From positions 1 through 5,694 of the forward strand of contig CAJVYJ010000132.1 of assembly GCA_913009475.1 (NCBI GenBank): 5,694 nucleotides of DNA. Direction: 5' to 3'. The first letter of the stretch is position 1. Each line of letters opens with the position of its first letter. Both the position numbers and the translations under genes were made by a program. The notes beneath the pieces are model-generated. The model was not told the origin of the DNA, did no database searches, and was given only the letters and a program-made list of their open reading frames with translations. Source of the stretch: an uncultured Actinomycetes bacterium. GTDB taxonomy: Bacteria > Actinomycetota > Aquicultoria > CAJVYJ01. Positions 5,663 to 5,694 of the stretch are shown here, piece after piece.

Positions 5663-5694
5663 AAAAAAAAAACTAAACATGTAGCCGCTCGACA
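5663..5694. other. Non-biological read-through beyond the P5 adapter
   Basis: Ten A at 5663-5672 immediately follow the P5 end, then 22 bases of unassigned sequence. This is the usual signature of cycles run past the end of the library molecule. It should be trimmed with the adapter. Confidence 0.88.

Overview
This window is a short metagenome-style assembly fragment, about 5.46 kb of genuine bacterial DNA (145-5604), with Illumina library adapters still attached at both ends. The P7/index side lies at about 79-144 and the P5 side at 5605-5662. The bases outside them (1-78 and 5663-5694) are homopolymer and low-complexity read-through and are not biological.

The insert reads almost entirely left to right. 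Its left quarter holds the tail of an incoming gene (145-227), a small ORF of unknown function with an internal 18-bp tandem duplication (218-544), and a single-pass membrane protein of unknown function (585-1217). The core is a two-gene unit: valS, encoding valyl-tRNA synthetase (1310-3970), followed after one base by folC, encoding folylpolyglutamate/dihydrofolate synthase (3972-5273). The two are probably translationally coupled, because the folC ribosome-binding site lies in the last codons of valS. A short hydrophobic membrane-protein gene follows (from 5337). It carries an in-frame TGA at codon 6 and is cut off by the right adapter.

The valS-folC pairing is typical of Bacillota and Actinomycetota. 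Mid-range base composition, clear Shine-Dalgarno sites, the ValRS signature with RMSKS-LGTG, and the resemblance from memory of the last small protein to actinobacterial membrane proteins suggest an uncultivated Gram-positive-type lineage, possibly deep-branching Actinomycetota. This placement is an inference and is not firm. Extended -10 promoter motifs of the form TGTGCTAWWAT precede both valS and the last gene at similar distances from their start codons.

valS charges tRNA-Val for translation and folC polyglutamylates folates; they share a neighbourhood rather than a pathway. I found no defence system, mobile element, CRISPR array, RNA gene or other new system. The most useful observations concern sequence quality (adapter termini and a chimeric adapter-encoded peptide tail), followed by the in-frame TGA and the unrecognised left-hand genes.
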